From Leptodactylus fallax (taxonomy: Eukaryota; Chordata; Amphibia; Anura; Leptodactylidae): DNA of 64,000 nt. A program made the position numbers and the translations under genes. A model generated the notes under the pieces. The model was given only the letters and a program-made list of their open reading frames with translations, did not search any database and was not told the DNA's origin. Shown piece after piece: positions 11,651-24,700 of the stretch; position 1 is the stretch's first letter; each line of letters begins with the position of its first letter. The stretch lies in the NCBI GenBank assembly GCA_947044405.1, contig CAMRHE010000133.1, positions 186,001 through 250,000 on the forward strand, read 5' to 3'.

Positions 11651-13889
11651 CGTGGAAAAACCACGGTATTTTACAGTCACTGCTAGGTAGATGGGACAGA
11701 AAAATACGCACAGTGGACACAGCCGAGCTGCGCCCTGCTTTATCATTCAGCCTGTCTCAGCTCCCAATGTCTTGGAAGCAAAAAGCCCCATGTAGTGACA
11801 GTACTGATATTGCGCCTATTGCCCTTGATGGACCAAAGACAGAAGAGAACAGGGAAAGGTGAGTATTAGTTTTTTTTTTTTTTAATCTGTTTAATCCATT
11901 GAACAGGGGGTCAATAATATATTATGGGGGACAATATGTACTGAGGGGGTACAAGAAACTGGGGCAACTGGAGGGGGGTGGCAAACTGTGGGAGCAACTG
12001 GAGGTGGACAGGTTAATGTGTGATGCGCCTTTATGGAGCCCACCAATGTGTTAAAATGGCACTGGTCACTGCAACGCACCTGCTGCTCCCTGAAGCTGCC
12101 AGCCACAGTATGGGGAGAAGAGTATTTTTCTTATTTTTGGGATATTGAGGGGGAGGTTGTGAGGCTGACAAGTTGGAAACATTGTCAGGGCTATGAAAGG
12201 GATGTTATATTGTGTGGGGACACAAAGTGACATGGGCAGGGTTGAAGCCAGAACTTATGATGTCCAAAGTTGCCACAGATTGTCCTTCAGTTGTGGTAAG
12301 GCCCGTTGCACACAATCGTCTACAGGCCACCGGCCATGATTGATGTCATCCTTGGGCCACCTGTGCTTCGATGGCTTCATTCTGCAAAAGCAGACAGGAA
12401 TAGGCCCTGTCCTGAGTTTTGTTGCTCGGACTCTCGGCCCACACGCTGATCTGTGTAATACATGGCCATATGCATGGGCCAACAGAAATGACTGGGTCAG
12501 TGTGCGATCCAGGAAAACCTGCATCACACTGACCTAGCCCATGGTCATGAGCAAGGGGCCCAAGTCTGAGATTGTAATACTACTCTGGTGAGCAGTAAAA
12601 ATATAGCCCAGTACCTGAACCTGCACTATTACAGCGCTGAGCAGGAGAGGGTTAAGAGATTTATGACGTCACCCCTTTATTTCGAGCTGTGGGTACATTA
12701 CACATTGCAGAAGTTTGTCCTATTCAGTTGAATGGGACCTACAGAATTCCACGCCCTTCCTGCCGAAACCATGTAGACAAAAGCAGATGAATGGAACAGA
12801 TTTTCTAGCAGACATTTCAGCAACGAATGTGCGACATGTGAATTTATGCTAAAAGGGCCATTGTAAAAAACTCTGTGCTTGTGTGAATTTATATGTGACA
12901 AGTGCTAGCTTCAGTGCAATATACTAATATACAACAGCCACGTGACATACAGAAGTGTGTGGTAATGGAATACATAGGGGGCCGTTTTGATAACTTGCTG
13001 CAGATTGACCTAAATTTAAGCTTGCAGTTTTCCTTTATAGTGAGCCATACTTCTGACACCATTGATAAATTTCCCCCATTGCGTTTTAGTGTAGGGAGGA
13101 ATAAATGTCCAGAGGTTAGATGTAAATAAGAAAAATTCTCAGTCTCCATGTGAAACTGATGCACGGAAATTTCCTATCAAAGCCCTGGCAACTGTTACCT
13201 ACCGCGGTTTATACCATTCTCCACTCCTCCGTTTTAAGACAATGGGGCTAATCTCCAATACTGATTTTAGCTGTCTAGGTCCATGCTCTGGACATGTAAC
13301 TCCCTTTGTTCGGTGACCATTTTAGTAAAATGGTTTATTATCCTATCTAACTTCCTTTTAAATAGAAAACAGGCTGTAACATTTGCCCTAACAACCCTCT
13401 AACTGAGCTAGGGAAAGTCTGTACACTGTTCTATTGTGAATAGACAGAGCTGAAGGGTGGAGGGTCACTAAATGGCCGTATCTCCAGTTTTATACCTCCT
13501 AGAAAAATGGTGGCGTTTTCACAAGAAAACAAGACTCTCAGCCAAGATTGAAGTAGCTATAACAGAACCTTATCCATCACTAGTTAAAAGCAGTACATGT
13601 TGCATATATCTCACATTCCTGTCAGTAGCATACAACACTCAGCTTTCTAAGAATTCCAGAATCATTTTTCTAGGTGGTATAAAACCAGAGATACAGCCAT
13701 TTGACATAACTCCCCTTTGATAAATGCTTCAGCTCTCCATGCAGTGCAGGAGTACAGAGTCTCCATGGTAATGCTGAGATAGACCATTGCTAAAGGGGAA
13801 CTTTACAGCCTGTTTTCTAATAAAAGGAAGTTAGGTAGGTTACGTATATTACAAAAGTGTTCACCACACCCCGACTATAAAAAAAATAA
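11651..13889. other. No gene seen
   Basis: Both strands were scanned. Short open frames occur but none carries a recognisable domain or splice-consistent context. Bases 13440-13860 contain frog-type dispersed repeat text and a poly-A-like stretch, nothing more. Confidence 0.4.
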
Positions 13890-14070
13890 AGTGGGAGTTA
13901 CGCTTTAAGGGGTTTTACAGGATAGGTCATCAGTATGATCTGTTAGGATCAGACCCCACACAGATCACCTGCTGCAACAGCCTTTGGGTGCTGGAATCTG
14001 CTTGTAGACAGTGAGTGATGCAGTACCGCTTTTATACACATAATAGGAGCGGTACTGCAATTTTCCTAAA

Positions 14071-15250
14071 TAATAATAATAATAATAATAATAGTCCTTT
14101 AATAGTCCCACAATGGGGAAATTCAGTGTGTTACAGCAGCAAAGATAAGCAGATACAAATACAAATACAACATGTACAGGAATATTCCAAGGTGAGAGGC
14201 ATTACATTGATAGCAGACAGACAGATAGGGCGTAGCAGGGGGGGGGGGGGGGGGATTTAACAGGCAGAGAGATATTTTCAGTTCTCTGTGTGTAATGATC
14301 TCCGCTTAGGTCGGTGTTGGTTGTACAGCCTAACCGCGGTGGGGAGGAAAGACTTCCGATAGCGCTCCTTCTCACACCTAGGGTGGAGCAGTCGGTCACT
14401 GACAGTACTGCTCAGCGCGATCACAGTCTCATGCATGGGATGGGACTTCTTCTTCTGCATGGAGCTCACCACGGACAGTATCCTTCTGTCACCCACCACC
14501 TGCACTGGGTCCAGTGGGCTCCCCAGGACAGAGCTGGCCCTTCTAATCAGCTTGTCAAGTTTATTTCTGTCCCTGGTTGATATACTGCTCCCCCAGCAGG
14601 CCACTCCAAAGAAGATGGCTGATGCCACTACCGAGTTGAAGAAAGTTCTAAGAAGTGCCCTCCGGATTCCAAAGGCTCTCAGTTTCCTAAGCAGGTAGAG
14701 CCTGCTGTGGCCCTTCCTGTACAGGGCCTCCATATGATCTGCCCAGTCCAGCTTATTATTAAGGAGCAAACCCAGGTACTTATAGGTGTTCACAATCTCG
14801 ATGCCCGTCCCCAGGATGTCCACTGGTTTAGGAGGGCTTCTGCCTTTGCGGAAGTCCACCACCATCTCCTTGGTCTTCCCCGCGTTAATCTTCAGGTGGT
14901 TCCGGTGGCACCAGTCCACAAAATCCTGGTTCAGTTCTCTGTACTCCCTGTCATCATCATCTGTGATGAGACCCACTATTGCAGAGTCGTCAGAATACTT
15001 CTGTAGGTAGCAGCTGGATGAGTTGCACCTAAAATCTGCAGTGTACAGTGTGAAGAGGAAAGGGGCGAGAACCGTACCCTGAGGTGCCCCCGTTTTACAG
15101 ATCACTGTACCTGACACACAGTCTCGGGCTCTCACGTATTGAGGTCGATTTGTGAGGTAGTCTAGGATCCAGTTGGAGAGGTGGTCCACTCCAGCAAGGC
15201 CCAGCTTGTCCCTCAATAACCTGGGCTGTATGGTGTTAAAAGCACTACAA
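14071..15250 (-). mobile_element. 5'-truncated non-LTR retrotransposon (Rex1/L2/CR1-like)
   Basis: The minus-strand element ends at a (AAT)n microsatellite tail (about 14071-14092), preceded by the 'gaatttccccattgtgggac' 3' motif common in jockey-superfamily LINEs. Only the distal half of the reverse transcriptase remains, and the 5' end breaks off near 15250. Truncation at the 5' end is the usual outcome of target-primed reverse transcription. A G-run of about 16 bases lies at 14239-14255. Confidence 0.85.
14278..15250 (-). pseudogene. LINE reverse transcriptase, C-terminal part
   Basis: An open frame of about 320 residues runs to a TAA at 14278. Visible RT landmarks are SAFNTIQPRLL (motif A region), GAPQGTVLAPFLFTLY (motif B), KYSDDSAIVG (the catalytic YxDD box, here YSDD), HLKINAGKTKEMVVDFR (motif D) and NTYKYLGLLL (motif E). 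The tail ERYRKSFLPTAVRLYN is typical of Rex1/L2-like proteins of fish and amphibians. The endonuclease domain and RT fingers are missing because of 5' truncation; the apparent start at 15276 lies in foreign sequence. The retained frame has no stops, so the insertion is fairly young, but it cannot function alone. Confidence 0.85.
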
Positions 15251-15479
15251 TGCAGTAGATGGGTCTGTTGCACCACTTCAGTTACTTGTATAGGGCATTG
15301 CTACACACTCCACATCCACTAGAAGCTTCCAGTACCCAAAGGCTGCTGCAACAGCTCATCTGTGCGGGATCTGGGTGTCAGACCCTAATAGATCATACAC
15401 TGATGCTCAGTATGAAAACAAATTGGGGCCCAGAAAAACCTCAAGATTAGGGAGACTAGCCAAACCAAGTGTACCAGAA

Positions 15480-16364
15480 TTCTGGAACAGGTGTGCAGGA
15501 AAGATCATTCACCACCTGTAACATTTTTCAATTTTCGTTTTTGATTCCCAACCTTCCAAACCCCACAACGTTCTTATTGTACTGCTCTCAAAGCCATATG
15601 AGGGCTTAATGTTTGTGGGGCAAATTTTTCTTCATGATGCTACCATTTGTTATTCTGTACAATGTACAATGGGGGGGGAAATTCAGAATGGGGTGGATTT
15701 GAAGTGTATTCATGCAACTCTGACAGGCTTTGTGGCGTTTACGCTGCAGCCAAAATGATATGTCACCTGTATTCTATATTTTGATGCGATTCTGGGGATA
15801 CCAAATTTATATAGTTATTTACATTTTAACCCCTTGAAATTAAGCTTTTTTGCAAAAATAAAAAGTTTTCTAAAAGTCACTGTTCTCTGACACCTGTAAC
15901 TTTTTTATATTTCCGTGTACAGGGATGCATTGGGAGTCATTTTGCGGGTCCAGGTGCACTTCAATATATTCCCCGAAATGGTATAACGCTTTTATCACTT
16001 TTTATTCAAATTTTTATCAGAAGTAAGACCACGGTATGGCACTTTTGAATTTTTTTTCCCCGCTACGGCATTTACCATACGAGAAAAGTATTTTTATAAG
16101 TTTGTAGACCGGGCCTTTTTGGACACAGGGATACCTAATGTGTGTTTCACAGTAATATATTACTTTTATATGTATTCTAGGGAAACTTTGTTTTTATATT
16201 TTTAAAACTTTTTTTTTTTACTATTTTATTAGTTCCCCCTAGGGGGCTTGAACCTGCAATCATATGATTGCAAGTCCCATAGACTGCAATACAGTTGTAT
16301 TACAGTCTATGGGAGATTTGCTACATAGCTATTGAGGCTGGTCATAGACACTGGGAAGGGGTTA
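15480..16364 (-). repeat. TTAA-family interspersed repeat, reverse fragment
   Basis: This is the reverse-strand relative of 29112-30384. Shared phrases are 'tggggataccaaattta', 'acctgtaacttttttatat', 'tttatcactttttattcaa', 'gtatttttataagtttgtag', 'gggatacctaatg' and 'ccctagggggcttgaacc'. It ends at 'gggaaggggttaa'. No coding potential was seen. Confidence 0.65.
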
Positions 16365-16366
16365 AA

Positions 16367-16570
16367 AGGTGGCTCAGTGGTTATCACAGTGGCCTTGCAG
16401 CTCTGGAGTCTGAGGTTTGAATCCAACCAAGGACAACATCTGCAAGGAGTTTGTATGTTCTTCCAGTTTACGTGGGTTTCCTCTGGGTATTCCGGTTTCT
16501 TCCCACACACTAAAGACCAGGAACTGACCAGGATCAGGAACTGAAAATGTGACTGAATTTCTGTAAGTGC
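16367..16570 (+). mobile_element. tRNA-derived SINE, 3'-shortened
   Basis: The 5' end has an A-box-like 'ggtggctcagtggtt' (16369-16383) and a B-box-like 'ggtttgaatcc' (16414-16424). These are the internal RNA polymerase III promoter elements of tRNA-derived SINEs. The conserved body 'aaggagtttgtatgttct', 'gtgggtttcctc' and 'ttccggtttcttcccacac' follows. Two more partial copies lie at 56205-56435 and 60538-60718, all on the plus strand. This copy abuts the end of a TTAA-family repeat. Confidence 0.8.
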
Positions 16571-17875
16571 TGTGGTATAGGTCAACATTATACAACATAC
16601 ATAAGGCTCTACTGATTTTGGCACAGTTAGGTTTTTTTATTCTAGTCCCCCACCATCCTTGAGAAATCAGTGCTGTTCGTTTTGGTGCCTGACATGACCA
16701 TTAGGCTTTATACTGTCAAGTGGGTGGTGTCAGACAAGAACAAGCAAAAGGGCAAGTCTGAGCTGACAGTGCCTTCCTCTGTTCAGTGTCACAATCACAC
16801 CCCTTCACCTGCTCATGCCAGAGACTGCCCACTTGACAATACAGAGCCAAATTAGCATATCAGGCAGAACAGCATGCTGTGCACTGCAGTAATGAGTAGC
16901 ATGTTGCTATGCACTTAATGAGAACCACTTTCCATCTGTCACCTGGGGGCTGCCGAACAGCTGATCTGTGCAGGGTCTGTGTCAGACCCCCACAGATCAT
17001 ACTGATGACCATTCAGTATGGGAAAAAAAAAAAAATAAAAAAATCAATTCGGGGCCAGACGACCCCTTTAGGCTAAGGCTCCACGTTGCGTTATATATTA
17101 TATAAATAACCCCCCCCCCCCGATGGGGCAGTTTAGTTATTAATGGTGGCTGAAATCTCAAGTATATGGCCATCCTAAGACTTGTCCAGGCCTGCACAAC
17201 AGTATAAAGTAAAGAGAAAGTCAAATCATTTGCTTGCAAAACTTTTATAAAATCTCTAAATATTACTTATTTTCATAAAATATAAAACATCTTAAAACAA
17301 AAAAAAAAAAAAAAAAAGTTTACAAATCCAAGGCTCTTGGTCAGTGCTCAGACATGCACACCTCGTGCCAAACAGCAAAGAACATACAAAAACAAGTGCA
17401 AAAATAACTCACTAAAATCTGTGATACAAGTGCTAACAATAAAACATGATAAGATCGCATATGATGTGATAAGGCCAGTCCAAGAGGTGAGTCGAAATCC
17501 AAGTGCAGTGTGTGGTGTAACCAGACATACACACCATGCGGGATAGTGGTGATCAAGGTTTACCATTTTGGGGACGTTACTCCAATGGCATACAGAAGTG
17601 AGGGGGGTGTAATGTCAATGAGCAGGCCTTGTTCAGTACAATAACTTAGTCATACAGAGATTTATGTATATGGACATTCATAAAGTGATCTAAAAAGAGG
17701 ATGATCTCTCGGCATACAAACATCAGCGGCCTATAAAAAACATTAAAAAGATGCAGAATCTTCATTATAAAAACCCGCTAATCTGCAATGTACCCTGAAA
17801 GACAAAAACAGAACGGTATAAGCCATGAAAATAGTATATTTTTTTAAGCAATAGTTGAAATTTTTGTGCAAAAAG
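16571..17875. other. No gene; MITE scraps and homopolymer runs
   Basis: A partial MITE at 16920-17030 carries 'agctgatctgtgcagggtctg'. A/C runs lie at 17020-17040, 17110-17120 and 17300-17318. The downstream (3') side of dnd1 falls here. On the minus strand I found no AATAAA or ATTAAA between 17220 and 18341, only weaker variants (TATAAA near 17250, CATAAA near 17662), so the dnd1 polyadenylation site is not resolved. Confidence 0.4.
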
Positions 17876-17878
17876 TCT

Positions 17879-18076
17879 AAGGCTAGGTTCACATCTACTG
17901 TTGGAGACTCCACCAAAAATTGGTAAAGAGGAAAGTCGTGCGCGAGAGACTTTTCTCTGTCAGTTTCAGTATAAAGACGGTGCAAACCCAACAGATCCCT
18001 TGATAGTCTATAACCACCGTTTTCGCGGTCCGGCTCTGTCAATGGAGAGCCAAGTGCAAGTGTGAACCTAGCCTAA
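17879..18076. mobile_element. Palindromic MITE (GGTTCACA...TGTGAACC family)
   Basis: It begins 'aaggctaggttcacatct' and ends 'aagtgtgaacctagcctaa', terminal inverted repeats of about 16 bp, with no coding capacity. Relatives lie at 37275-37838, 38470-38660 and 56555-56755. It lies just downstream of the dnd1 stop codon and may fall within its 3' UTR. Confidence 0.65.
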
Positions 18077-18340
18077 CTTGCACCTGTCACACCTTAAGCC
18101 TCAGATTTAGCATTTACACCAGTTTTCTTGGTAAATTATGCCAGTAAGGAGACAGCATAGATTTCTATAAGTGCACAGACCCTGGCGGCTAATTTAAGAT
18201 AAGGCGTCCAAATTGCTTGCCAACTCTGGTGGGGCTGACACCATCAAGACCAGTCTTGATAAAGCACCAGTTTTTTTGGGGGGGTGTCACTTTAGAGGAA
18301 TCCTTATATTCAAGAAACGTATTCCTTCATTTTAGGGCCT

Positions 18341-18783
18341 TCATTTTTCCTCCCCAGACTCAGAAGATCCCTTTAAAGCCACACACTCACCCAGTTCCTT
18401 CAGAAGCTGCAAGGCTACCATCTCCTTAGCTTGCTGGTACTTGTCTGTCGGAATGAGCTTGTCACCTGCGAGCCAAGAATACCCTGTGAAGGGTACAGGA
18501 CGCTTCGGGATCTGCACCCAGTACCTAAACCTCAGCCAACCGCAGTTGCCGAGGGTCAGGAACTTGATCTGGTAGTGCGGCTGGCCCAATTTCAGGTTCT
18601 CACACAGGAGTTGCAGACATTGGACAGCACTGGGTGTGAATTTCTCTTGTGTGACCTCAGCCGCTGGTGTCACTTTCGGAGGTAAGAAACTTCGTTTTGC
18701 CAGGGTGCTAACTTGTAGCTTCAGTCTTACCGACTGCTGAAGCCAGTCTACGGTGAAGGGATAGCCACATATGACCTGGACAC
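18341..18783 (-). CDS. dnd1: dnd1 exon 4 (C-terminal dsRBD-like domain)
   Basis: The acceptor 'tggcttttcaacag' precedes base 18783. The exon starts in phase 1 and completes the glycine codon begun by exon 3. It encodes residues 209-355: GVQVICGYPFTVDWLQQSV, a linker, then the double-stranded-RNA-binding-like domain, and ends GSSESGEEK with a stop at 18341-18343. The domain order and the GW(L/H)RF(R/W)Y and PVPF(T/S)G blocks match vertebrate Dnd1. Confidence 0.93.
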
Positions 18784-21700
18784 CTGTTGAAAAGCCAAAC
18801 AAGTCCATTAAAAACTAGAATCATGGGTACAAAACTAGTCTAGTGCGGAGGCTGTAATATGTGGTCATGGTGGGTCCTTCAGAGCATGAATTGCAGGTTG
18901 GGTATCAAGTGCTAAAGATTACTATGATACCTGGATGGGAAAATTCTTCCCTTAGAGCAATGGCTATGCAAAAGATGAAAGTTGTGGGCACTGTGCAGCG
19001 GAACTGCAGCAAAAACCACCCAGTCTGACCATGTGGTGGACATCTGCTGTGTAAAACATGTTTAACCCCTTAACGACCTTGGACGTACTATTACGTCCTG
19101 GGCGCTAGGTACTCGCGCACCAGGACGTAATACTATGCCCAAGGCCAGTGCCCGCTCACTGAGCGGGCGGTATCGGAACCGGGTGTTAGCTGTATCTGAC
19201 AGCTAACACCCTGCTCCATAACCCCCGGTCGGCCATAACTTTCGATCGGCGGTTTTAACCCCTTGGATGCCGCGGTCAAACATGACCGCGGCATCCAAGG
19301 GGTTCCGCCGTCTTGCCGACCCCCCCGGCACCCCCCCGCAGCGAGATCAGGGGGTGCCGATATCTCTAATGTGCAGCCCGGGGTCTGCCAAGTGACCCCA
19401 GGCTGCCTGGAGCTCCCAGTACCTGGTTGATCCTGCCGATACATCAGGAAGTCAGCGCTGTGTTTCCATAGCGCTGACTTCCTGTATAGGCTGTAAGACA
19501 CGAGTATGCTCGTGTCTTGCAGTCTATAGTACTGAGCCAGAGATCAAAGCATTGCTGGCTCAGGTGTCCTAATGGGACACAAGAAAAAGTAAAAAAAAGT
19601 GAAAAAAAAAAAAATAAAGTATGTGAAAAAAATTAATAAAAGAATAAAGCCCCAAAAATTCCCTTTTCCTATATAAAATGAATTATATAAAAAATAAACC
19701 TAAAAATTTATAAAAACAATACATATTTGGTATCGTTGCGTCCGTAACAACCTGTACAATAAAACTGAATCCATATTTAATGTACACGGTGAAAGTCGGG
19801 GGAAAAAAAACGGAAAAAACCCGCCAAAAGTAACGATTTTTCGCCATCTCACCTTACAAAATATGCCATAAAAAGTGATCAAAAAGTCATATGTACCCCA
19901 AAATAGTACCAATAAAAAGCACAGGTTGTACCGCAAAAAATAAGCCCTAAACCAACTCTCTAAACTGAAAAATAAAAATGCTACGCATCTTAGAAGATGG
20001 CGATGCAAAAAAAATTAATTTATGTCCCCAAATGGGTTTTTGTTCTGCAAAATTGGTATTGCATAAAAAAACATTATAAATGAGGTATCGCCGTAATCAT
20101 ACTGACCCGCAGAATAAAGATAACATGTTACTTATGCTCTACGCTGCATGGTGAAAAATTTAAAAGATAAAACGCAGTGCCAGAATTGATGGGGTTGTTT
20201 TTTAATCCACCAAGAAAGAGTTAATAAAATTTATTTAATAAGTTGTAAGCACCTAAAAATGATGTCATTAAAAAATACATCTCACCCTGAAAACAACAAA
20301 CCCTCATATGGCTACATCACCAGAGAAATAAAGAAAATATAACTCGTACAATGTGAAGACAAAAACCCCAAAAATCGCCAAATCATTAGAGCATAACTGG
20401 CTGCGGCAGGAAGGGAATGTATAAGCTGTGCGAGCGTATATTAGGGTACACCCCAGATTTAGAGCTTACGAGGGATAAACCAGAAGTGACCCCCAGAGTG
20501 ACCTCCCCAATAATAGGAACTACTGGGGAAATAGTAGGGAATTTAGTGTACCCAATGTACTACGCACAGATTACATATTCACTTTTCCCCATCCGCTGTG
20601 CAGTCACGTCTGGGATACTAATGCTCGCTACACCCCTTGATAAATTCTTTGAGGGGTGCAGTTTTCAAAATGGGGTCATTCCCTAGGGGATTCCACTTTA
20701 CTGGTACCTTACAGGCTCTGCAAACATGACATGGCATCCAGATCCCAAACATCTGAATCTGCACTCCAAAAGCCACATAGCGCTCCTTCTCTTCTGTGCC
20801 CTACTGTGTGCCCAAACTGCAGTTTATACCCACATGTATGACACTGGTGTACCCAGGATAAGGTACTTAATGTGATATGTGGGTATAAACTCCTGTTTGG
20901 GCACAGCCGGGCACAGAAGGGAAGGAGCGCTATTTGGTTTTTGGAGCACAGACTTGGACAGTTTGGTTTTTGGACGCCATTGCACTTTTGCAGAGCTGAA
21001 ATGCCAGTACAGTGGAATCCCCTGACATGTCACCCCATTTTGGAAACTTCACCCCTGAAGGAATTTATCCAGGGGTACAGTGAGCATTTTTAACCCCCAA
21101 GTGTTGCTATAATTTATTATCCGTAAATGAATACGCAGCTGATGATGAAAGGTGAAAATGACAATTATTCCAGGAATACGACATTTCAGTGTGTAATATG
21201 TTGTGCCCAGCTTGTATCAGAGATGAACGCTCCAAAAGCTGTTGTGCCCAGGATCCCCGCTCACCAGTTTTTGGAGTGTGTGTCTGTGCAGACATAAACT
21301 GGGCACAACATATTGGGCACTGAAATGGCGTATCTATAGAAAAATTTCATTTTTAACTTCATTATCAGCTGCGCATTCATTTTTGGAAATTAAAAGAATG
21401 CAACACTTAAGGGTTAATAATGCTCGCTACCCCACTTGATAAATCCCTTGAAGGGTATAGTTTCCAAAATGGGGTGACACGTCTGCGGATTCCACTTTAC
21501 TGGCAATTCATGGTCTCTGCAAAAGTGGCATGGTGTCCAAAAACCAAAATAGCTCTCCTTCCCTTCTGTGCCCGACTCTGCCCAAACAGCAGTTTATACC
21601 CACATATGGCATTAAGTACGTTATCCTGGGTACACCAGTGTCATACATGGGGGCATAAACTGTCGTTTGGGCACACAGCAGGGCGCAAATGTGAAGGAGC

Positions 21701-24700
21701 GCTATGTGCTTTTGGAGCGCATATTTAGATTGTTGTTTTTTTGGACGCCATGTCACATTTGCAGAGACCCTAAAATTGCCCCTACAAAATGGGGGTCATT
21801 TCTTGGGGAATTCCAATTTACTGGCACCTCCAGGGCTCTGCAAAAATATCATGGCGACCAGAAAGTCCCTCTAAATCTGTACTCCAAAAGCTAAAAAAAA
21901 ACCACAGTGCTCCTTCCCTTCTGAGCCCTGCTGCGTGCCCAAGCAGCAGTTTATACCCACATATTTAATTTTTTTGTCCCCGGGATAGCCCACTTAATAG
22001 TTTTAGGAGTTCATGTCTCTGATGCCACAAAGTGGCCGCAACGTATTAGGCACTGAAATTGGATATTTCTTTAAAAACTTTAATTTTCACTTTGTACATT
22101 AATTTTTGGGAAGCATTTTTAGGCTCTAAATGATAATACCCCTTGATACATTCCTTGAGGGGTGTAGTTTCTAAAATGGGGTCACTTTTGAGAGGTTTCC
22201 ATTATATTGGTACTTTAGGGGTTCTGCAAATGCGACATGGCATCCAAAAATTATTCCAGCAAAATCTGCCCTCCAAAAGCTAAATAGCGCTCTTTCCATT
22301 TTGAGCCCTGCCATGTACCCATGCAGCAGATTACAACCACATATGGGGCATTTCTGTGTTCAGGAGAAATTGTGTAACGAACTTTGGGGTGCTTTTTCTC
22401 CTTTGTCCTCTTGTGAAAATGAAAAATTTGGGGCTAAATTGACGGTTTATTGGAAAAAAAGTAATTTTTCATTTTAATGTCCCAATGTTAATAAAATCTG
22501 TGAAACAGCTGTAGGGTCAAAATGCTCATTATGTCCCTTGATATGTTCTGTGAGGGGTGTAGTTTCCAAAATGGGGTCACTTTTAGGGGGTTTCCACTGT
22601 ATTGGTACTTTGGGGTCTCTGCAAATGCGACATGGCACCTGAAAACTATTCCAGCAAAATCTGCCCTCCAAAAGCTAAATAGCGCTCTTTCCATTCTGAG
22701 CCCTGCCATGTACCCATACCGCAGATTACGACCACATATGGGGTATTGCTGTGTTTAGGTGCAATTATTTTGCAAACTGTGGGGTGCTTTTTCTCCTTTA
22801 ACCCATTGTGAAAATGAAAACTTTGGGGATAAAGTGACATTTTAGTAATGTTTCATTTATACATCCCAGTGTTAGCAAAATCTGTGAATCGAATGTAAGG
22901 TCAAAATGCTCACTATACCCCTATATGAATTCTGTGAGGGGTGTAGTTTGCAAAATGGTGTCACTTTTTGGGGTTTTCCTTTGTATTGGTACTCTAGGGG
23001 CTTTGCAAATGAGACATGGCACCTGAAAACTATTCCAGCAAAATCTGCTTTTCAGACGCCCAGTGTCGCTCCTTCCCTTCCGTGCGCTGCCATTCGCCCA
23101 AACATCAGTTTACACCCACTTGTGGGGTATTTCCGTGCTCGGGAGAAATTGCATAACAAACTGAGATGCATTTTTTCCTTTAACCCTTTGTGAATGTGTT
23201 CATTTTAGGGCTAAATTAAGGAATTAGTGGGAAAAAATTAAATGTCTAAATTTCACCTCCATATTGTTTTAATTCCAGTGAAATTCTTAAAGGGTTAACA
23301 AACTTCCCAAATGTTATTTTGAATTATTTGAGGGGTGCAGTTTTGAAAATGGGGTGATTTATGGGGGTTTCTAATATATAGGCCATTATAATCCTCTTCA
23401 GAACTGAAGTGGTCCCTAAAAAATTAGTTTGGGAAATTTTCTTGTAAATCTGCAAAATTGCTGTTACACTTGTAAGCCTTCAAACATCCAAAATAAATTA
23501 CAGGACGATTAAAAGATGATGCCGATATAAAGCAGAGATATGGTAGATAATATGTATTAATGTATTTGGGTGGTATGACTATGTCTGAAAAGCAGAGCAT
23601 GTCACATTTTGAAAATTGCGATTTTTTTCAAAATTTCCATCAAATTTCCTATTTTTCTATAAATAAATACAAAAATATTCATTAGTGTTTACCACTAACA
23701 TGAAGTACAATGTGTCACGAAAAAACGTCTCAAAGTTATTGCCATATAAAGTGACATGTCAGTTTTGAAAAACGAGGCCTGGTCCTTAACGCACTTTTGG
23801 GCTGGGTCCTTAAGGGGTTAAAGATGATCTTATACCGCCTCTACAATTGTTAATAGGCTCCGCTCCACCCATTCCAACAGTTGGAATTTTCTCTCGCCCC
23901 CACCGCTCCGAAGATATCAGTGCTGTTAGTTAAGCAAGCAATATACTAATTGGGAGCTTTGCTGCAGGGTCTATGGTTGGAGCAGATGGTCAGTTGGGTG
24001 GTCCCAGATTGTTAAGTACCTCATTAGCATCCTGGCTGCTGAAACTTGACAGTCTGGGACCACCCACCTGACAACCTGCTCCAACCAGAGACTTCCTACC
24101 CAGCAGCAAAGCACTTAATATATTGATTGCTTAACTAACTTCATCAATTTCTCAGAAATGGTGGGGAAAAATTCCAACTGCATCAGAATTGGTGGAGCAG
24201 TGCCTATTGAAGGATGTAGAAAGGTGGAATTGGTGAAAGATCCTCTAAAGACCTGACATCTGCATGTTGGGAAGAGGAAAATACAACTTTGCCAACATCT
24301 TTACCCCATAACTCATTGCCATACACATTAGATAGACCCTCCCTACTTTATACACACTCGGGGCATGTGTTTTCAGTAGGGAGGGGAGTTGTAAGCCACT
24401 GCCTTAAGAACCTTCTACCTTAAGGCTGAAGAATCTGGTACAACACATCCCCAATTCTTCACTCCGACCCCCATGATGCCTACCATTAGGGCAAGAGTCA
24501 GACAGCCTCATTTGGCAGCCAACCCCACTGAAATAGGCACATTAGGCCAACATCCATCTATTGTGTATAGTCACCTTTATACATGGTGCATGACAAGCGA
24601 CTTTGGCTCCCTGAGCACAAAGACTTTGGGCAAGTCAACTTCAAGTTGTGGAATTCTCCTTGGCAGGATTTCTCTATAAGACGTATGATGGTTTCAGCAA

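Larger units (their letters stand above)
13905..15440. mobile_element. Palindromic MITE split by a LINE insertion
   Basis: The left arm (13905-14070, 'ggataggtcatcagtatgat...agaccccacacagatcacc') and right arm (15250-15440, 'tgcaacagctcatctgtg...gtcagaccctaatagatcat') are parts of one dispersed inverted-repeat element. They are separated by the LINE at 14071-15250. A partial copy of the same family lies at 16920-17030. The LINE therefore landed inside an older MITE. Confidence 0.55.

Noticed and set aside
18431..18685. Plus-strand 84-codon frame opposite dnd1 exon 4
   Set aside because: Shadow of the real minus-strand exon, which has conserved Dnd1 sequence.
19420..19437. 18S rRNA gene
   Set aside because: Only 18 bases match; the following sequence is repeat, so there is no rRNA gene here.
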